Counted from the stretch's first letter, positions 9,601 through 17,665 are shown. The stretch is 64,000 bases of DNA from Bryobacteraceae bacterium (GCA_026002875.1 BPGE01000001.1:1-64000); one strand, 5' to 3'. The notes: generated from the letters alone by a model not told the origin. Made by a program: numbers and translations.

Positions 9601-10584
9601 GCCGAGTTCGCCGCAACCTTCGCGCCGGTGCGGGTGCTGTCGTCGGTTCCTTCCACGTACCAAGGCGACTTCATCGTTAACACCAGCGATCGACGGTTGT
9701 ACCGATGGAACGGCTCTGCCTACGTCCGGCCGATGCCCGGCAGTGACATCAAGCTGGAACTGCAGGTCGACAAGCTGACGGCAGCCGAGATCTCGGCCGG
9801 AGCGATCAACACCACCCATCTGGCCGGCAACCAGATCAACATCGGCCCGTTTTCCGGCCAACCGCCACGTTTCGTAGTCACCGACAGTTACGGCAACCAA
9901 ATCGGTGCGATCGGTGAGTGGAGCGGGTTCACTGGCCTGTGGACGGTCCATGGACGCTTCGGCGGCTCCTTCTCCAACCCCATCATCTCGCTTTCCAATT
10001 TTGGGGCCCAGATCAACAATGCAGCCATCTACATCGCAACCCCTCAAGGGCAACTGGAGATGAGCCCAAGCAATGCTTTATTGTTGACGAGCAGCGGGAA
10101 TAAAGCCCAACTGTTCTATAGTCATCTGGAGGTTTCCGTCACAGGTCTTGCCTCTGCATCTTATGGAAATATGAAGGCGCTCTTTACTAACACTTCCGGA
10201 GCGCGGGCCGAGATCGGAACTGAATTTTACTCGTCTGAAGCGCGTGCAGCCATTGGCGGTTCACAGTTTTCTCCAGCGATTGAATTGTATGCTCTGGGAT
10301 CGTCTGGATCACTCAGGGTGGGAGGTGTGACGGTTATCAACTCGTCGCGGGATGGTGCATTTAACTCGTTGAGCGTCGGCGGCTCCGTTGTCATTGACTC
10401 CAACAGATATGCGTCCGTCCAACAGCTATCCGTGCAGGGGCAGATCAGGATTGACACGTTCGGGCGGCTGAGATGGCCTGAGGTGTTCAACGAAAACATC
10501 TTTCTGGGTGGGATTACGTCGACGAAGTGGGTGGCGGCCTATGACGGCGCCGGATATTTCGTGGGCAAGATCCCGCTGATTTGA
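6691..10584 (+). CDS. Large distal tail protein (hub/central fibre type)
   Basis: The 1297-aa protein has a baseplate-hub-like N-terminal part: residues 1-120 are beta-rich, then IAEALQKLAEVAGMVWYIDYG and a strand-rich region follow to about 480. The middle (540-870) resembles fibronectin-type strands with many W and Y residues. The C-terminal 350 residues carry collagen-free fibre-like stretches (LSVGGSVVID, LSVQGQIRID). Position after the tape measure fits a gpJ-like host-contact protein. No Shine-Dalgarno sequence is visible because a terminator hairpin occupies the leader. Confidence 0.65.
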   Translation: MAFSLLIGGAPYSWKQGTLNIVETLGGRSTCEFSIDNPDGSITAPQVGQSVLVKDGAYTIFAGSIETVEAVRYPGTYAGLWRVSCVDHHRILDRRITGLKSWQSTRAGDIVTEICTTYLGGEAVGLDFIQQGPIVERFEIDHATIAEALQKLAEVAGMVWYIDYGRQLRFFTPNSYACPFELEPDSTNFEDLVLRSTREQYANRIIAKIGQYVRDPQTARFDAQGRTGDGEEPLDWMKPDGSRKRWAVTFPVHAAPTVRVNGVSRTVGPYGDDAAEFYWQTGSREIGQSDSSAALGPGDVLEITYIGLSSEVLTVENAGEISRRASIEQHTGIYEKLIETSQEMTRADARQYAEAALDKLDSLSGVAVIDTNTIIEPLASTARVGQFIHVDVDGYRLEWKQVTAVEYGAPSVITVPGHGLMDGARIRLHQVTGLNGSWSVQVVDPDRLRLVGSNASGSYSGGGYAYPLTYLIRQIRTADVAGQLSVQLECVMGPATDDAVVFFRDLAAAQGIPPSAPRPSEGGSGGVPTGPLDPLEITSAAVEYRQNEGGWSYRLAVTLSGAAMSQEHYGGADVHVRFAAEALPSDWATVRRIGEHRPGDPATIQSPWWPITPGTSTQFWLRAVVRDRAGGNRAWGSIAGPFALHLPLGDAVPGAGHNWNFTAQLSGYWDDGNGVRLGKVDLSWSPLPLPGVLYGVYEHRSSSATPPSYSAYTPTTANTSDDSVTLWVRPPNSPGEFLHLALVAQLPADGVWPLPDDYSPGQLPVASVWLPVAGLSEQVSNWSVTVETDQSQDIPRGRFVFSFTPPADPDYHHVNVYRRPADSLGNPLADWLPDKVASMITGGPGGWWPLPSQPEHWLFKAVACNSLGQENPVSPPTVFMTVPTSAGVTMSKAKPSGVTGPMAVDGQGRITTAADRDVPLIASSQPGSAYLGSRIVQWMGQIWVWTGSQYQLDTNANRIKSELQQNGLTAAEFAATFAPVRVLSSVPSTYQGDFIVNTSDRRLYRWNGSAYVRPMPGSDIKLELQVDKLTAAEISAGAINTTHLAGNQINIGPFSGQPPRFVVTDSYGNQIGAIGEWSGFTGLWTVHGRFGGSFSNPIISLSNFGAQINNAAIYIATPQGQLEMSPSNALLLTSSGNKAQLFYSHLEVSVTGLASASYGNMKALFTNTSGARAEIGTEFYSSEARAAIGGSQFSPAIELYALGSSGSLRVGGVTVINSSRDGAFNSLSVGGSVVIDSNRYASVQQLSVQGQIRIDTFGRLRWPEVFNENIFLGGITSTKWVAAYDGAGYFVGKIPLI

Positions 10585-10597
10585 TGAGGAGGTAAGC

Positions 10598-10888
10598 GTG
10601 GCGGTCATTGAAATCGAGATTGACGACGCGGTGGTTGAGGAGCTGCAGCAGTCGATTGCGAACCAGGCTGCTGGCCTAGCCATGCAGTTCCGCGGAGAAG
10701 TGCCGGCTGGTGTGCCGCTCACGGTTGAGGCATGGCTGCAAAACGTGATGGAGCAAAGCATCGCACAGGTGCTGTCCAGCGTATCGCGCCGGGCTGCGGT
10801 CGAGAACGCTCGAACGGCGGTGCAGGATGCGACTGCGGCGTTGGTCAAGGCGGTAGCAGGCGTGCGGAGCGTGGTGGTTCAGAAGTGA
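10598..10888 (+). CDS. Small helical phage protein, 96 aa
   Basis: GTG start at 10598 has AGGAGG (10587-10592) upstream. The protein is acidic at the N-terminus (VIEIEIDDAVVEELQQSI), then helical and alanine-rich, ending VVVQK. There is no signal peptide or membrane segment. It lies between two distal tail genes. I recognise no family; a fibre chaperone or small structural helper would fit the location, but this is a guess. Confidence 0.65.
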   Translation: MAVIEIEIDDAVVEELQQSIANQAAGLAMQFRGEVPAGVPLTVEAWLQNVMEQSIAQVLSSVSRRAAVENARTAVQDATAALVKAVAGVRSVVVQK

Positions 10889-10897
10889 GGTGAGCGT

Positions 10898-12727
10898 ATG
10901 AGATATCTGGGCCTGCTCGCCGTATTCCTTTGCGCTCACGCGCTCGGGCAGGTGCAGATCGTCGACACGCTGCGCGTAGGCGCGGGCAATGGGTTGTTTG
11001 AGGGCCGAATCATTGTCACCGGACCGAGCATGGTCTGCGGAGGTCACACCTACGCGCCATGGCCGCTTGAAGTGCAAGTGACAAACGGCCAGGTAAATCT
11101 TACGCTCGTGCCAAGCTCTGCCTGCGAGCCGCAGGGCGTGTACACAGTGCGGTTTTTGCCGGCCCGCGGCTCGGAGTGGACGGAGCGGTGGATTGTGCCC
11201 AATTCTTCCGGCCCGTTAACCCTCGCGCAAGTGCCGCGTGCTACGTTGTCCACGACGTCGCTGTTCATCAACCCCGCGCAGATCGCGCGCTCCGGAGCTC
11301 AGGTGGGCGACGTGCTCACATGGCTGTCTTCTGGCCGCTGGGGCCCTGCTCCGCCGGGAACAGGCAGCGTCTCCCTTGCTGGAGACGTGACAGGTCCAGC
11401 GAGTTCCACGATCGTGACGGCTGTGCGTGGCGTGCCGTTTGCTCCGTCAGCCCCAATCGAAGGCCAGGTCTTTGCGTGGGATAGCGCCCAGGGATCCATG
11501 GTGCCGCGCACGATCAACGGGGCATACGCAGATGGGGAAGTGCCGGCAGGGGTCATCGATGGCTCCAACCGCCAATTCTCACTGAGCAAAAGTCCACAGC
11601 CAGCGGCGAGCCTGATGCTGTACCGGAACGGGATTCTGCAGCGCGCAGGAGTCGACTTCACGCTCAGCGGCCAGCAGATCACGTTCTGCGAGATGTGCAC
11701 TCCCGTGCCAGGCGACGTGCTCCTGGCCTACTACCGCTGGGCTCCGTCCTTACCGTTCGGGTCCCAAGTTCTGAGCGTTGCGGGGAAAGCCGGGGAAGTC
11801 ACACTGGACGTGGGTGACATCGCCAACCTCGAGGCCATCCTAGACGGCAAGGCACCGCTGGTGCACGACCATGACGGCCGATATCCCCGTCTCGACGGAA
11901 CCTACGTCAACCCCTCATGGATTTCCTCCCTCGCATGGCCCAAGATCACTGGGATCTCGGGCACACCAGATGGAACGAAATTCCTGCGGGATGACGGGAG
12001 CTGGCAGACCGTCAGTGCCTCCGCAACCTGGGGCGCCATCACGGGCACGCTGAGCAGTCAGGCGGACCTCCAGGCCGCCCTCGATGGGAAGGCAGCGGCC
12101 TCGCACAATCATCCGCTATCCGATCTGAGTCAATCCGGGGCCCTCTCCGGCCAGGTCATTAAGTGGGATGGCAGCTCGTGGGTTGCGGCACCGGATGAAA
12201 CCGGGGGAGCTCCGTCATGGGGATCCATTACCGGCACGCTGAGCAATCAGGCGGATCTGCAGACCGCCCTCGACGGGAAAGCGGCGCTGTCTCATAGCCA
12301 TGATGCCGCGCAGATCGCCACCGGAATTCTCGCTACGGCCCGTCTTGGGTCTGGAACGGCCGGCTCTGGGACGTTCCTGCGGGGCGACCAGCAGTGGGCC
12401 GCGGTGGATTGGGCGGAAGTGGTAGGCAAGCCATCCTCATTTCCGCCGGTGGCACATGGTCACAGCGCCGCTGACATCACGAGCGGCACCATCGACCCTG
12501 CGCCCCTCCCTAAACTGAAGCACGTGGAGGATGTGACAAGCCAGACTTCCGTCAATGTAGCTGCCGCGACTCACCAGCTTGGGGCCGGCCCCATTCAGGT
12601 GACGTGTTACACCCAGAGCGGCAGCAGCTGGGAATGGGTGATCCCAGACCAGGTTTTGGTCAGTGCGACAGGCGATGTCCAGATCCAGTTCCTGGTCTCA
12701 TTCACCGGCAAATGCGTGCTCCAATAG
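10898..12727 (+). CDS. Phage tail fibre-like protein with N-terminal signal peptide
   Basis: The 609-aa protein starts with a clear Sec-type leader (MRYLGLLAVFLCAHALGQ). Residues 20-120 form a beta-sandwich-like part, and the C-terminal half has fibre repeats with the pattern W-x-x-ITGTLS-x-QADLQ-x-ALDGKAA followed by H-x-H, seen twice near residues 378-410 and 443-475, with a degenerate copy near 308. Such repeats are typical of siphophage side fibres. A signal peptide is unexpected for a particle protein assembled in the cytoplasm. It may be recruited from a host surface protein, or exported. Confidence 0.72.
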   Translation: MRYLGLLAVFLCAHALGQVQIVDTLRVGAGNGLFEGRIIVTGPSMVCGGHTYAPWPLEVQVTNGQVNLTLVPSSACEPQGVYTVRFLPARGSEWTERWIVPNSSGPLTLAQVPRATLSTTSLFINPAQIARSGAQVGDVLTWLSSGRWGPAPPGTGSVSLAGDVTGPASSTIVTAVRGVPFAPSAPIEGQVFAWDSAQGSMVPRTINGAYADGEVPAGVIDGSNRQFSLSKSPQPAASLMLYRNGILQRAGVDFTLSGQQITFCEMCTPVPGDVLLAYYRWAPSLPFGSQVLSVAGKAGEVTLDVGDIANLEAILDGKAPLVHDHDGRYPRLDGTYVNPSWISSLAWPKITGISGTPDGTKFLRDDGSWQTVSASATWGAITGTLSSQADLQAALDGKAAASHNHPLSDLSQSGALSGQVIKWDGSSWVAAPDETGGAPSWGSITGTLSNQADLQTALDGKAALSHSHDAAQIATGILATARLGSGTAGSGTFLRGDQQWAAVDWAEVVGKPSSFPPVAHGHSAADITSGTIDPAPLPKLKHVEDVTSQTSVNVAAATHQLGAGPIQVTCYTQSGSSWEWVIPDQVLVSATGDVQIQFLVSFTGKCVLQ

Positions 12728-12856
12728 ATCAGTCTGTTGAATTGGTGAATACAGTGACTTTTGGCTGCTCGAAAGCGGCCGTAACCTGTTGAGTTTTCGT
12801 TCGGCCAAGCCGATGGATTGGTGAGAATGCCTATTCTCACCAATTCGTGCCCTCCG
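12728..12856 (+). other. Spacer between fibre gene and recombinase
   Basis: No gene is seen here. The spacer contains AATTGGTGAATA near 12739, which resembles one arm of the 12-bp inverted repeat at 12817-12844. It is a plausible place for recombinase arm-type sites or the recombinase promoter. Confidence 0.4.
12817..12844. repeat. Perfect 12-bp inverted repeat upstream of the recombinase
   Basis: ATTGGTGAGAAT (12817-12828) and ATTCTCACCAAT (12833-12844) are exact reverse complements around GCCT. The repeat covers the region just upstream of the ATG at 12857. It could be an operator, a recombinase-binding site, or an RNA hairpin that hides the start. Confidence 0.75.
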
Positions 12857-13417
12857 ATGCCAAGGCGAGCGCGTCCTGAAATCCAGTACCTCACGGAACA
12901 GGAAATTGAGCGGCTCTTCTCAGTGATCCGCGATCCGCGGGATGTGGCTATTTTCCGCGTGGCGTATCACCGCGGCCTCCGCGCGCGGGAAATCGGTCTC
13001 CTCCAACTCGCGGACTTCGATCCTCGGTCTGACCGCCTCACCGTGCGGCGCCTGAAGGGCAGCCGCGGCGGGCAGTACCACCTCACCAAGAACGAAGTCA
13101 AAGCGATTCGGGCATGGCTGCGGATCAGGGGAGGCGCCCCGGGACCGCTGTTCCCCTCACGCGTCGGGAAGCCGATCTCGCAGCAGATGCTGGATGTGCT
13201 GATGAAACGCTATGGTGAGGCGGCCGGGATCCCGCCAGAGAAGAGGCACGTCCACGTTCTGAAACACTCGGCTGCTACCCATCTGTTGAACCGCGGAGAG
13301 CCGATTGAGGATGTGCAGGATCACCTCGGGCATGTCAACATCCAGAACACGATGATCTACGCGCGGATAACGAACAAAAGGCGCATCGAGCGTGACCGCC
13401 GACTGCGCGACTGGTGA
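12857..13417 (+). CDS. Small tyrosine recombinase (phage integrase, catalytic domain only)
   Basis: The catalytic residues of the family are present: Arg42 (RGLRAREI), Lys67 (RLKGSRGG), His133, His159 in LGH, and the nucleophile Tyr168 (MIYARIT). The second catalytic Arg of H-x-x-R is Lys136 (HVLKHSAATHLL). With 186 aa it has only the catalytic domain and lacks the usual N-terminal core-binding domain. The ATG at 12857 is preferred; in-frame TTG 12818 or ATG 12827 would translate through an inverted repeat. It sits next to the tRNA-derived attachment site and is likely to act on it. Confidence 0.85.
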   Translation: MPRRARPEIQYLTEQEIERLFSVIRDPRDVAIFRVAYHRGLRAREIGLLQLADFDPRSDRLTVRRLKGSRGGQYHLTKNEVKAIRAWLRIRGGAPGPLFPSRVGKPISQQMLDVLMKRYGEAAGIPPEKRHVHVLKHSAATHLLNRGEPIEDVQDHLGHVNIQNTMIYARITNKRRIERDRRLRDW

Positions 13418-13469
13418 CGTACGACAATTCGAATAGACTAAAAGCATTGATTGGAAAACTTTTATTCCA

Positions 13470-13514
13470 TTCCCAAGCTGAACGTCGCGGGTTCGAGTCC
13501 CGTCTCCCGCTCCA
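13470..13514 (+). other. Attachment-site remnant: 3' part of a tRNA-Gly(CCC) gene
   Basis: The stretch reads from an anticodon loop TTCCCAA (anticodon CCC) through a complete T arm (GGGTTCGAGTCCC) and a 3' acceptor strand CTCCCGC plus TCCA. The 5' half is missing: no GCGGGAG lies about 65 bases upstream, and the sequence before 13470 does not pair. This is what a phage leaves when it integrates into a tRNA gene, here 50 bp past its own recombinase. The intact tRNA-Gly(CCC) gene is expected at the left end, outside the window. Confidence 0.85.
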
Positions 13515-13696
13515 GCGCCTCCGATTCCCCCCGAGAGATGGATTGAGGACGGGCTTTCTCTGTTCACGGGGCCTCAGATGCGCCGCGGCTGGCGCTGCCT
13601 GCTCCGGGTGCGGGAGGCTGCAGGCTGATGCACAATGTGGAGGGATCCGGGCGGGGTCGGCGGGCTTGCCGGTCTGACACCGAATCAGCGCTGGGC

Positions 13697-14521
13697 ATGA
13701 GCGACACTTTCACTGCGCCGGGGAAGGCACGGGAGGAATCTCCGTCCGCCGGAGGGCGGGTTCTCGTGATCCGTCCCGGCGCCATCGGCGACGCCATCGT
13801 TTCCCTGCCCGCGGTCGAGCATCTCCGGCCCGCAGAGATCTGGTGTCCGGAGCAGAACATCCCGCTGTTCGAGCACATCGCGCCTGCGCGCTCGCTGTAC
13901 GCCGAGGGGCTGGACAGTCTGCAGCTGCCGGAGGCGGCGCTCGGGCGGCTGCGCCGGTTCATCCGGATTGTCTCCTGGTATGGCGCGGCGCGGGAGGAGT
14001 TCCGGCGGCAGGTAGAGGGGCTGCCGTTCGAGTTTCACCGGGCGGTGCCGCCCGAGGGTTGTCCCGTCCATGCCGTGGATTTCTATCTCGGGCAGGTTGG
14101 GGCGCCGCCGGGCGCAGCACCCACGCTGCCTTTCCGCGCCGCACCGGCCGGATACGCCGTGATTCATCCCTTCTCGGGCAGCCCGCGGAAGAACTGGCCG
14201 CTCGAACGGTTCCGTCAGGCGGCTTCGATCCTGGAACGGCGGATGCCCGTGTTCTGGTGCGCGGGGCCGGAGGAGGAGCTGGAAGGCGCCGTGAGGTTCG
14301 CGGATCTGCGCGGACTGGCGCGGTGGCTGGCGGCGGCGAGCGTGTACATCGGGAACGACTCGGGCATCAGCCATCTGGCGGCGGCGTGCGGCGTGCCGGT
14401 GATCGCGCTGTTTGGTCCGACGGATGCGCGGGTGTGGGCGCCGCGCGGGCGTGTCTGCGTGCTGCCGTTTGAAGCGCGGCCGGAGGATGTCGCGGAAGCC
14501 GCGCTGGGCTTCGCGCGGTGA
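13697..14521 (+). CDS. Glycosyltransferase family 9 protein (heptosyltransferase-like)
   Basis: The N-terminal Rossmann part has VLVIRPGAIGDAIVSLPAVEHL. The C-terminal part has VIHPFSGSPRKNWP and YIGNDSGISHLAAACGVPVIALFGP, both diagnostic for GT9 enzymes that transfer heptose or related sugars onto LPS core. At 274 aa it is shorter than classic WaaC/WaaF (about 320-350). ATG 13697 is chosen because the first motif follows shortly; an in-frame ATG at 13628 with GGGAGG upstream would add 23 residues. It is the first chromosomal gene after the prophage and overlaps the next frame. Confidence 0.82.
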   Translation: MSDTFTAPGKAREESPSAGGRVLVIRPGAIGDAIVSLPAVEHLRPAEIWCPEQNIPLFEHIAPARSLYAEGLDSLQLPEAALGRLRRFIRIVSWYGAAREEFRRQVEGLPFEFHRAVPPEGCPVHAVDFYLGQVGAPPGAAPTLPFRAAPAGYAVIHPFSGSPRKNWPLERFRQAASILERRMPVFWCAGPEEELEGAVRFADLRGLARWLAAASVYIGNDSGISHLAAACGVPVIALFGPTDARVWAPRGRVCVLPFEARPEDVAEAALGFAR

Positions 14522-14592
14522 GACCCGGTGGACGCTGCGGCGGCGCGGGTCGTACACTGGCCTTTGCACTCCGTGGCCGCAGCGGATGCGGC

Positions 14593-16395
14593 ATGGCTTT
14601 CATGCGCCCGATTCTCCGCGACATCGTTCTGCTGGTCCTGTTCGTCGCCGCCGCGCGGGCGCCGTTTTTCCATCATCCGCTGCAGGGCGATGACATTTAT
14701 TACCTGAAAGGGGCCGAGCACGCGCGCCGGGATCCGCTGCATCCGCACCAGGCGCAGTATGTGTTTCAGGGGCGGCTCGTGTCGATGCTCGGCCATCCGC
14801 ATCCGCCGCTGAATGCGTTCTTCCTCGGGCTGCTGCCGGATTCGCTGCCGGTGCAGCGCGTCTGGTACGGTTCGCTGATGCTCGTGTGCGTGCTGTCCTG
14901 CTACGCGCTGGCGCGGCGGTTCACGCGGCAGGCTCTGGGGGCGGCTCTGCTGTTCGCCTCGACGCCGGTGCTGTGGGTGTCGTCGAACACGTTCGACTCG
15001 GACGTGCTGTTTCTGGCGTGCCTGCTGACGGGCATCGCGCTCTTCGTCCATGGCCGCCCGTGGCTCGGGGCCGCGCCGCTGTTTCTGGCCGGGCTGGCGG
15101 CGTATCAGGCGGTGGTCTTCATTCCGATCCTGTGGCTGCTGGGGCGCGGCCGCATCGCGGCGCTCGCTCCGGCGGCGGCGGTGGCGGCCTATCAGGTCTT
15201 CGAGCGGCTGAGCGCCGGCCAGTGGCCGCTGCTGATGACGGCGCAGTATTTCAGCGAGTACGGCCTGCAGAAGCTGCCGAACAAGCTGTCGAGCGCGGCG
15301 GCGCTGACGGCGCATCTGGGGTGGCTGACGGGGCCGGTGGCGGAATTTCAGCCCGCCTGGCCGCTGCTGGCCGGACTGCCGGCGGCGTGGCTCGATCCGC
15401 ACCCGCTGTTCTGGGCCTCCTTCGCGCTCGGGGTGCTGATCCTGTGGCGGGTGGAGGGCTGGCTGGGCTGGTGGGTGCGGATCTTCTTCGCGGCGTCGCT
15501 GGTGCTGTTCTTCGCGGGCGCGGCCCGGTATCTGCTGCCGGTGGCGGCGCCGCTGGCGATTCTGGCCGCGGAAAGGCTGGGCCGGAGGCGGCTGGCGGCC
15601 GCCGTGGCGGCGCAGGCGGCGCTCGCCTTCGCGCTGGCCTATGCGGCCATGCATCACTGGCAGGGCTACAAAGACGCCGCCGAACGGGTCGAACCCGGAC
15701 GGAACACCTATGTCGCCGGCGAGTGGAGCCTTCGCTACTATCTGGAGAAACGCGGCGCCCGGCCCGTCATGGCGGGCCAGAGGATCGGACCGGACTCGGT
15801 GATCGTCCGCAGCGAACTCGGATTTCCGGTGCATTACTCGACGGGCGGGGGCCGTGCGGAGACGGTCGCCGCCTATGAGATCCGCCCCGCGATTCCTCTG
15901 CAGCTGATGGGCCTGCATGCGAAATCGGCGTGGATGACCTCCGCCCTCGGCCTGCGGCCGTTCGACTGGAGCCGCGGGCCGCTGGACCGGATCACCGTCA
16001 CGCGGATCGCGCCCGCCGACCTTCAGAGGTCCGAGCTGCCGATGAACGCGCCCGACGCCGACCTCTACATCCTGGACGGGGTGTACGGGCTGGAAGACGG
16101 CCGCTACCGCTGGATGGCGCGCCGGGCGGAATTCCAGCTGCGGCCGAAGCCGGGCGTGCTGGCGGTGACGCTGTTTCTGCCCGAGCCGTCGCCGGCGCGG
16201 CAGATCACGGTGACGGCGGGCGGCGTGGAGGTTCTCAGGGCGCCGCTCCAGCCTGGCCTGCAAACCCTCCGCAGCGCTCCGCTGCCGCCCGCGCAGGGGC
16301 GGCTCGAGATCGTCCTGGAAGCCGACAGGGCGTTCCGCCCGGCGGGCGACGCGCGCGAGCTGAGCCTGATCCTGGAATCGCTGCGCATCGAGTGA
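14593..16395 (+). CDS. Multi-pass membrane glycosyltransferase (GT-C/ArnT-PMT-like)
   Basis: The 600-aa protein begins with a membrane helix (DIVLLVLFVAAARAPFF) and an acidic luminal motif HHPLQGDDIYYLKGA, the place of the catalytic Asp in GT39/GT83-type enzymes. About ten hydrophobic segments follow to residue 370, then a soluble C-terminal part rich in beta strands. Such enzymes move sugars from lipid carriers to lipid A or proteins on the periplasmic side. Start choice is between GTG 14518 (overlapping the previous stop), ATG 14593 and ATG 14602; 14593 gives the cleanest membrane start. Confidence 0.7.
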   Translation: MAFMRPILRDIVLLVLFVAAARAPFFHHPLQGDDIYYLKGAEHARRDPLHPHQAQYVFQGRLVSMLGHPHPPLNAFFLGLLPDSLPVQRVWYGSLMLVCVLSCYALARRFTRQALGAALLFASTPVLWVSSNTFDSDVLFLACLLTGIALFVHGRPWLGAAPLFLAGLAAYQAVVFIPILWLLGRGRIAALAPAAAVAAYQVFERLSAGQWPLLMTAQYFSEYGLQKLPNKLSSAAALTAHLGWLTGPVAEFQPAWPLLAGLPAAWLDPHPLFWASFALGVLILWRVEGWLGWWVRIFFAASLVLFFAGAARYLLPVAAPLAILAAERLGRRRLAAAVAAQAALAFALAYAAMHHWQGYKDAAERVEPGRNTYVAGEWSLRYYLEKRGARPVMAGQRIGPDSVIVRSELGFPVHYSTGGGRAETVAAYEIRPAIPLQLMGLHAKSAWMTSALGLRPFDWSRGPLDRITVTRIAPADLQRSELPMNAPDADLYILDGVYGLEDGRYRWMARRAEFQLRPKPGVLAVTLFLPEPSPARQITVTAGGVEVLRAPLQPGLQTLRSAPLPPAQGRLEIVLEADRAFRPAGDARELSLILESLRIE

Positions 16396-16507
16396 CTTCC
16401 CAGTCCTTTCCGGATCCGCGGCCCAGGGCGAGTCGCCTGATCCGACGAACTGGACAAACTCCCTAAAGTGTTTCTCCGATTGTTCCGAAAAGCGGGTAGT
16501 ACGCAAG

Positions 16508-17635
16508 ATGGATGTGGAACATCCGCCAAACCGGTCGGATCGAGGCGCGCAGGCCACCCCCATGGAAACAAGAGGCATAGTCGAGGCGGCTTGGGTGAAG
16601 CCGCAGGTCGCCCTGGCCGAGGCGATCACGGCCGCCCGGCTTGGCCAGCACCAGTTGGCCCGCAAGCTGCTGACGGAGCTGGTCGAGCGGGACCCGAAGA
16701 ATGAGAGCGCCTGGCTCTGGATCGCCGCGCTCAGCGAGGACAAGCAGCAGGCGATGGACGCGCTGGCGCGGGTGCTGGACATCAATCCCAACAACCAGCA
16801 GGCGCTGAACGCGCTGGCGCTGGCGCGGCTGCAGGAGAGCCGTCCCCAGGCGTCCCGCGGGAAGAAAGCGGCGGCCGGCGACAACGGCCGCCAGGCGGCT
16901 GCGGCGGCCCGGCCGGCGGCGCCGCCCGCGGCGGGGCCGGCGGCGTGGACCTGCCCGGTCTGCCAGGCGCCGTCGGCGAAGGCCGAAAGGCGCTGCCCCC
17001 GGTGCGGCATTCTCGCCGTGCTGGCCGAGCCCGAGGAATTCGCCCAGAACAAGGGGGTCAACGAGGACGCCCTCCAGCAGGCGATGCAGCGGCTGCAGGC
17101 GCGGCTGACGAAGCAGGAAAGCTTTGCCGACCGGCTGCTGATGGCCCTGTGCCTGCTGAACCTGAACCGTTCGGCCGAGGCGGTTCCGCATCTGAAGAAG
17201 GCGGCCGAGCTGCAGCCCGGCCATGCGGGCGTCGAGCGGCTGCTGGGGAAGCTCGAGCAGCGGAAGCTGATCCTGGCGGTGGACGACAGCCTGACCGTGC
17301 GCAAGATCGTCTCGATCACGCTCGAGCGGCTGGGCTATCGCGTGATCACCGCCGCCGACGGCATGCAGGCGCTGGCCCGGCTGAGCGAGCAGGCGCCGGA
17401 CCTGGTGCTGCTGGACATCACGATGCCGCGGATGGACGGCTACCAGGTGTGCAAGGTGATCAAGCAGGCGCCGGGCACGAAGTCGATCCCCGTCGTGATG
17501 CTGTCCGGCAAGGACGGGTTTTTCGACAAGGTGAAGGGGCGCCTTGCGGGCGCCACGGATTACATCACGAAGCCATTCCGGGAGGCCACGCTGGCCGAGG
17601 TAGTGGAGAAATACATCGCCGCCCGGACTTCCTAG
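16508..17635 (+). CDS. TPR / zinc-ribbon / receiver protein (PilG/PixG-like)
   Basis: There are three parts. Residues 25-110 form TPR-like helices (ARLGQHQLARKLLTELVERDP). Then an alanine/proline linker leads to a zinc ribbon near 158-180 (CPVC and CPRC pairs) and further helices. The C-terminal receiver domain has acid pair Asp259/Asp260, phospho-acceptor Asp303 and Lys355. It is the first gene of a chemosensory operon whose order equals pixG-H-I-J-L. The added TPR and zinc ribbon suggest protein docking. No Shine-Dalgarno sequence is evident; ATG 16562 is an alternative start. Confidence 0.82.
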   Translation: MDVEHPPNRSDRGAQATPMETRGIVEAAWVKPQVALAEAITAARLGQHQLARKLLTELVERDPKNESAWLWIAALSEDKQQAMDALARVLDINPNNQQALNALALARLQESRPQASRGKKAAAGDNGRQAAAAARPAAPPAAGPAAWTCPVCQAPSAKAERRCPRCGILAVLAEPEEFAQNKGVNEDALQQAMQRLQARLTKQESFADRLLMALCLLNLNRSAEAVPHLKKAAELQPGHAGVERLLGKLEQRKLILAVDDSLTVRKIVSITLERLGYRVITAADGMQALARLSEQAPDLVLLDITMPRMDGYQVCKVIKQAPGTKSIPVVMLSGKDGFFDKVKGRLAGATDYITKPFREATLAEVVEKYIAARTS

Positions 17636-17665
17636 CCGGGCGGCCGCGCGAGGTGAGAGAGCAAG

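Larger units (their letters stand above)
1..13514. mobile_element. Right-hand part of a siphophage-like prophage
   Basis: Genes from 95 to 12727 follow the usual order of a long-tailed phage: connector, head closure, gp10-like, tail terminator, tail tube, chaperone, tape measure, distal tail proteins. They overlap or nearly touch and all lie on the plus strand. A tyrosine recombinase at 12857 and a truncated tRNA-Gly 3' end at 13470-13514 close the element, and housekeeping-type genes start right after. Portal, terminase, protease and capsid genes should lie to the left of position 1. No holin or endolysin is visible. Whether it is an intact prophage, a relic or a domesticated tail cannot be decided from this part. 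Confidence 0.85.

Noticed and set aside
13438-13514. Complete functional tRNA gene
   Set aside because: Only the 3' part can be folded; the acceptor 5' strand, D arm and 5' anticodon stem are absent.
13157-13677. Small ORFs containing GDGTRTRD or GFESRLP
   Set aside because: These are the well-known false translations of a tRNA T arm, here the tRNA-Gly fragment at 13470-13514.
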